Shown here in pieces: positions 60,478-64,000 of a stretch of 64,000 nt of DNA; position 1 is the stretch's first letter; each line of letters begins with the position of its first letter. The notes below the pieces were generated by a model that searched no databases, was not told the DNA's origin, and saw only the letters and a list, made by a program, of their open reading frames with translations. Location: NCBI RefSeq assembly GCF_035956715.1, contig NZ_CP108381.1, positions 5,612,001 through 5,676,000 of the forward strand, given 5' to 3'. The DNA comes from Nocardia sp. NBC_01329 (GTDB taxonomy: Bacteria > Actinomycetota > Actinomycetes > Mycobacteriales > Mycobacteriaceae). The translations under genes were made by a program, and so were the position numbers.

Positions 60478-63400
60478 TCAGGGTTTGGCTTCGAACCCGA
60501 GTTCGGCGATGGAGCTCTGGAACTGCGCGCCCGAATTGCCCAGTCCGGTGACCCAGATGAGCACATAGCGTGCTGCCTGATCGGTCTGGATCGGGACCTC
60601 GGTCACCCCGTCGCCGAGGACCGCCGTGCCGACGAGCTGAGTCTGGTCCAGCGTGGCCGTCTCGGTAGGTGAGGTACGGATCTCGACACTGGTTCCGGGG
60701 GTGGACGAAGTGATCGAAACCTTGGTCAGGGTTGCGGGACTGGGCAGTGTCGCCAGCAGGCCGACCCCCTTTTTCAGGGCCGGGAACTGCTGGAAGTACT
60801 GATCGGTGCTCCAGGCGGTCGCGGGGTCGCCGTCGGTCGTCGTGGCCGCGCCGGAAGGATCGTCCGGGGTGCCCTCCGGGGAGAACACGACGACTCCGCT
60901 GGCCGGCACCGGCGCACCGGCCGCCGCGGGCGCCGACGAGGGGCCCGCCGGCGTTTCCGAGGCATCGGGCGCTCGGCTGGTGGTGAGCCCGATGACCTTC
61001 TGCTCGTTGAGCGGCTCGCTGGAATCACCCGGAGCGAAAACGCTGACCAGCCACCAGATGACGATGCCGACGACCAGGGCGGTGAGGATCCCCAAGGCCA
61101 CCATGATCCACATCATCCGCTGCGATTTCTCGCGTTCGGCGGCGAGCAACTCCGGATCGGCCAATGATTCGTCGGCCGGTGCCGGTGCGCGCTGACCGAG
61201 GCGCAGCACGGGAATGAGATCGGTCTTCTGATCCACCACCGAGGCCTGCTCCAGTACGTGCTGGATGGTGGCGGCGGTCCGGACGCCCTTGTTCGGCTCC
61301 AGTGACCGTACTGCCACCGCGGAGATCTCGAACGGGACCTCGGGACGGATCTGGCGGGGCTCCACCGGGGTGCCGTCGGGCCCGAAATCGGCCAGGTGCA
61401 GTCCGCCGACTGTGGTGGCGTTCCCGCTCATCCCGCCCTGGCGCAGCGGCCAGCGGGCGGTCATGAGGGCATACAGCATGGCGCCCAGACCGCGGACATC
61501 GCTCTGCGGGTCGGCATCCCCGAGAGTGCCCGGGAAGGCCAGCACCGCGTCACCGGACGCGCTGATCCGGATCCGGTCCGGATGATCGATGGACAGAGCT
61601 CCGCCGCTGCGGTGCGCCATTTCGGTGGCCGAGGCGAGGACGCGGATGGCCCGGGCCGCACCGATCGGCGACGGCGCCGTTTCGGCCATCTCGCGCAGCG
61701 AGCGCCCGGGAGTCCATTCGGCGACCACGATGCCGCCGGAACTACCGCGCACCACATCGAGGACCCGGGCCAGGCCCGGCGAATTGATCCGGCCCAGCCG
61801 CAGCGTCCGGGACAGGATCGCCTGTGGGCCGTCCTGGCCGGAATTACCGGCGGACTTCTGATCGGCGTCGACGAAGGTCAGCGCGACCTCACGGTCGAGT
61901 TTGATATCGAGTGCCTGCCAGAACCGCAGACCACGTGCCCCGCCGTGCCCGGCCAGCAGCCGGTAGCGGCCACCTGCCACCGAGGCGCCGGGGATGAGTT
62001 TCGGCCCGCGCTGTACCCGGCTGGACTGGGTAATCGGCGGTACCGGGATCATGCCGGTGTCGTAGACCGGATCGGTGGCCGAGACCGTCGAACCTGCCTG
62101 GTGCAGATGCTCTTCCGAGACGTGTTCGCCGGATTCCTCCGGCTCGTATCCCTCGTCCGATTCATCCGCTAATCCGGCGGCTTCGCCGTCGCCGGGGTAG
62201 GCCCCCGACTCCGGCCGCCGCTCCGCCGAGTACGCGGAATCGTGCGTGGACGGTCCTCCGCCCACGCGCTGGGTGTGCGGGTCGCCCGGTTCCGTCTGCT
62301 CCGGGGGAACATCGGTGGACAGGCGACCGCTCGCCGGATTCGAGGAAGAATCGGCGGCTGGGCGCTCGCCCACCGCGTCGTCGCTCACCCTCGGACCTCC
62401 TTCGCCCTGGTATGCCGCAACTTCAGCGGTCCTGCCTCTTGTGCTCGTCTGCCGAACAGGGTACGGGAACTGACCCGAGCCGGTGCGCTCAACCGAGTCC
62501 GGCCGAATTATGGGCAGCACCATTGTGCTCTGTGCGTCCATGGCCGAGTCGAAGCCGGAGTACGCGAGATACGGATCCCGGCGGTGCAGTATGCGGGTGG
62601 CATATTCGTCCTCGGCGGGTCCGAGGTCGATCTCCGGGGCCGGCGGGGTGATGCCGAGACGCCGGGAGACGGCGACGGTTATGGCGACGACCTCGGGAAT
62701 ACCCGCGAGGCGCATCAGGCCGAACGCGACCGCGAACATGACGATCCCCGTGATCGCCACCCGGATGAAGGAGCCGGGGCCGCCGAGTGATTCGGTCAGC
62801 CGGTCCAGGCCCATGACCCGGTCCGCGATCAACATGACCGCACCGCCGGCCAGCGAGGCCAGCAACACCCTGCTGACCGTCCGCCCCACATTGGCCATTC
62901 GTAGATCGCCGAGACTGCGGTGCAGCAGGTAGCCGCCGATCACCGCACCGGTGGTGAACCCGAGGCCGGTCGCGATGCCGAGCACGATCACCACCTGCTG
63001 GCTGTTGTCGGCGATGAACGGGGCCAGTGCCGAGAACAGGATCTTGATCGTGGTGATCCCCAGGATGATCCAGGTAGGTGTCCACGCCTGTTCGCGGGCG
63101 TAGAAAACGCGCAGGTGGATCAGCACCAGCGAGTACGGGATCAGGGTGAATGCCGAAAAACTGACCGCGGTACCGAGCCGGGAGGCGTCCTCGGCGAACC
63201 GGGCGTAGCCGAACAACGCGTCGCCGACCTGCGGACCGGCCACCGTCAGAAATGTGACGATCGGGATCAGCGCGATCATGGTCAGCCGGGTGGCGGCCGA
63301 GAGATCGTCCACCACCGCGGGGGTGTCGTCGTTGGCCGCGTTACGGCTGAGCCGGGGCATGATCGCGGTGAGCAGGGTGACGCCGATGACGCCGTAGGGC

Positions 63401-64000
63401 AGCTGGAGCAGCAGCCAGGCGTTCTGATAGATCGCCGGACCCGCCTCGTCGGCTTGCGAGGAGATATTGTTCGCGAAGATGCCGCCGATCTGGCTGATCA
63501 GCACGTACAGGATGATGGCACCTGCCATGGTGCCGAATTGCTTGAGCCGGGCATCCATGCCCCACAGCGGGCGCAGATCTATCCCTTGGCGGCGGATCGC
63601 CGGCAGCAGACTGACCACCTGCACGATAACGCCGAGGGTTACCCCGCATCCCAGGACGAGCAGTTTCGGATCGCTCATCCGTACCGGGTCCAGGGTGATC
63701 TCGCCGGGGGTGAGCGCGTACAGACCCAGTACCACCAGAACGACCACGTTGTTGAGCACCGGCGCCCACGCGCCCGGTTTGAACGCGCCCCGGGTGTTGA
63801 GGATGGCGGTGAACAACGCGGACAGGCCGTAGAAGAGCACGGCCGGTACCAGCAGGAAGGTCAGTGCTGTGGTGAGCGCGGTGTTGACCTTGCCGTTCGA
63901 GGAGACGAAGACATGGGTCGCCAGGATCGGCGCGGCGGCGGTGGCCAGGAGCGCGGCGGTTCCCAGGATCACCGAGGCGGCCGTGACCAGGCGCCGGATG
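60478..64000 (-). CDS. murJ: MurJ lipid II flippase with C-terminal pseudokinase (partial)
   Basis: The start lies beyond the right edge; the visible part is about 1,170 residues. Multiple MurJ-type membrane segments fill the first 480 or so (FVLFYGLSALFTAILNTRGA-like and LPYGVIGVTLLTAIMPRLSR). A disordered acidic linker follows, then a kinase-like domain (GGRYRLLAGHGGARGLRFWQ, LDREVALTF) lacking the HRD and DFG motifs (SIDHPDRIRIS, AFPGT), so catalytically dead. A membrane segment and an extracytoplasmic F5/8-type-C-like sandwich close the protein. It matches M. tuberculosis MviN (Rv3910), whose pseudokinase, phosphorylated by PknB, binds FhaA. Confidence 0.95.
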   Translation of the reverse strand, partial: IRRLVTAASVILGTAALLATAAAPILATHVFVSSNGKVNTALTTALTFLLVPAVLFYGLSALFTAILNTRGAFKPGAWAPVLNNVVVLVVLGLYALTPGEITLDPVRMSDPKLLVLGCGVTLGVIVQVVSLLPAIRRQGIDLRPLWGMDARLKQFGTMAGAIILYVLISQIGGIFANNISSQADEAGPAIYQNAWLLLQLPYGVIGVTLLTAIMPRLSRNAANDDTPAVVDDLSAATRLTMIALIPIVTFLTVAGPQVGDALFGYARFAEDASRLGTAVSFSAFTLIPYSLVLIHLRVFYAREQAWTPTWIILGITTIKILFSALAPFIADNSQQVVIVLGIATGLGFTTGAVIGGYLLHRSLGDLRMANVGRTVSRVLLASLAGGAVMLIADRVMGLDRLTESLGGPGSFIRVAITGIVMFAVAFGLMRLAGIPEVVAITVAVSRRLGITPPAPEIDLGPAEDEYATRILHRRDPYLAYSGFDSAMDAQSTMVLPIIRPDSVERTGSGQFPYPVRQTSTRGRTAEVAAYQGEGGPRVSDDAVGERPAADSSSNPASGRLSTDVPPEQTEPGDPHTQRVGGGPSTHDSAYSAERRPESGAYPGDGEAAGLADESDEGYEPEESGEHVSEEHLHQAGSTVSATDPVYDTGMIPVPPITQSSRVQRGPKLIPGASVAGGRYRLLAGHGGARGLRFWQALDIKLDREVALTFVDADQKSAGNSGQDGPQAILSRTLRLGRINSPGLARVLDVVRGSSGGIVVAEWTPGRSLREMAETAPSPIGAARAIRVLASATEMAHRSGGALSIDHPDRIRISASGDAVLAFPGTLGDADPQSDVRGLGAMLYALMTARWPLRQGGMSGNATTVGGLHLADFGPDGTPVEPRQIRPEVPFEISAVAVRSLEPNKGVRTAATIQHVLEQASVVDQKTDLIPVLRLGQRAPAPADESLADPELLAAEREKSQRMMWIMVALGILTALVVGIVIWWLVSVFAPGDSSEPLNEQKVIGLTTSRAPDASETPAGPSSAPAAAGAPVPASGVVVFSPEGTPDDPSGAATTTDGDPATAWSTDQYFQQFPALKKGVGLLATLPSPATLTKVSITSSTPGTSVEIRTSPTETATLDQTQLVGTAVLGDGVTEVPIQTDQAARYVLIWVTGLGNSGAQFQSSIAELGFEAKP

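Overview
The window is a high-GC actinobacterial chromosome segment centred on the replication origin. Gene order and protein features point to the Mycobacteriales, most likely Nocardia or a close relative: the dnaA-dnaN-recF-DUF721-gyrB-gyrA block, the rpmH-rnpA-yidD-yidC-jag-rsmG-parA-parB block, the sigM/trxB/trx/cwlM/murJ cluster and the fhaA-fhaB-pstP-rodA-pbpA-pknA-pknB cluster are laid out as around the M. tuberculosis origin, seen here in reverse orientation. The species cannot be fixed from the sequence alone.

Layout. 0-8 kb: a membrane/MoxR module (DUF4407, a polytopic membrane protein, a DUF4129-DUF4350 fusion, MoxR ATPase, DUF58, divergent RDD and SpoIIM-like genes). 8-10 kb: a gene-free convergent gap with operator-like palindromes, an SDR oxidoreductase and tRNA-Leu. 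10.2-20.2 kb: the FHA/phosphatase/SEDS/PBP/Ser-Thr kinase operon that couples growth to peptidoglycan synthesis. 20.2-25.4 kb: glutamine amidotransferase, crgA, a PH-domain protein, rhomboid protease and a DrrAB-type ABC exporter. 25.9 kb: a 6C-type non-coding RNA. 26-31.7 kb: accessory genes (MpaB-like oxygenase, thioesterase, cold-shock protein, XRE and HxlR regulators, imine-reductase-like enzyme), decayed gene remnants, tRNA-Ala, a DLW-39 mini-gene and tRNA-Ile. 31.8-45.8 kb: DUF3566 protein, gyrA, gyrB, DUF721/DciA, recF, dnaN, oriC and dnaA, all read leftward. 46.2-54.8 kb: rpmH to parB read rightward, interrupted between rsmG and parA by a 2.7-kb gene-free stretch with parS sites and tandem repeats. 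55-64 kb: GNAT, cwlM, trx, trxB, anti-sigma factor, sigM and murJ (cut by the window edge).

How the parts connect. DnaA boxes cluster between dnaA and dnaN, with further boxes beside recF, upstream of dnaA and next to crgA. Consensus or near-consensus parS sites lie in rsmG, in the gene-free stretch and inside parA, consistent with ParAB segregation from the origin. PknA/PknB, PstP, FhaA, FhaB, CwlM and the MurJ pseudokinase fusion form one phospho-signalling network over cell-wall synthesis in mycobacteria, and every member is present here.

The least expected features are the 2.7-kb parS/repeat stretch (45 perfect copies of an 8-bp unit; two parS sites inside long perfect inverted repeats), helically phased CTCGAGGA repeats inside oriC, DnaA boxes plus a parS-like site flanking the PH-domain gene 20 kb from oriC, and the DUF4129-DUF4350 fusion.
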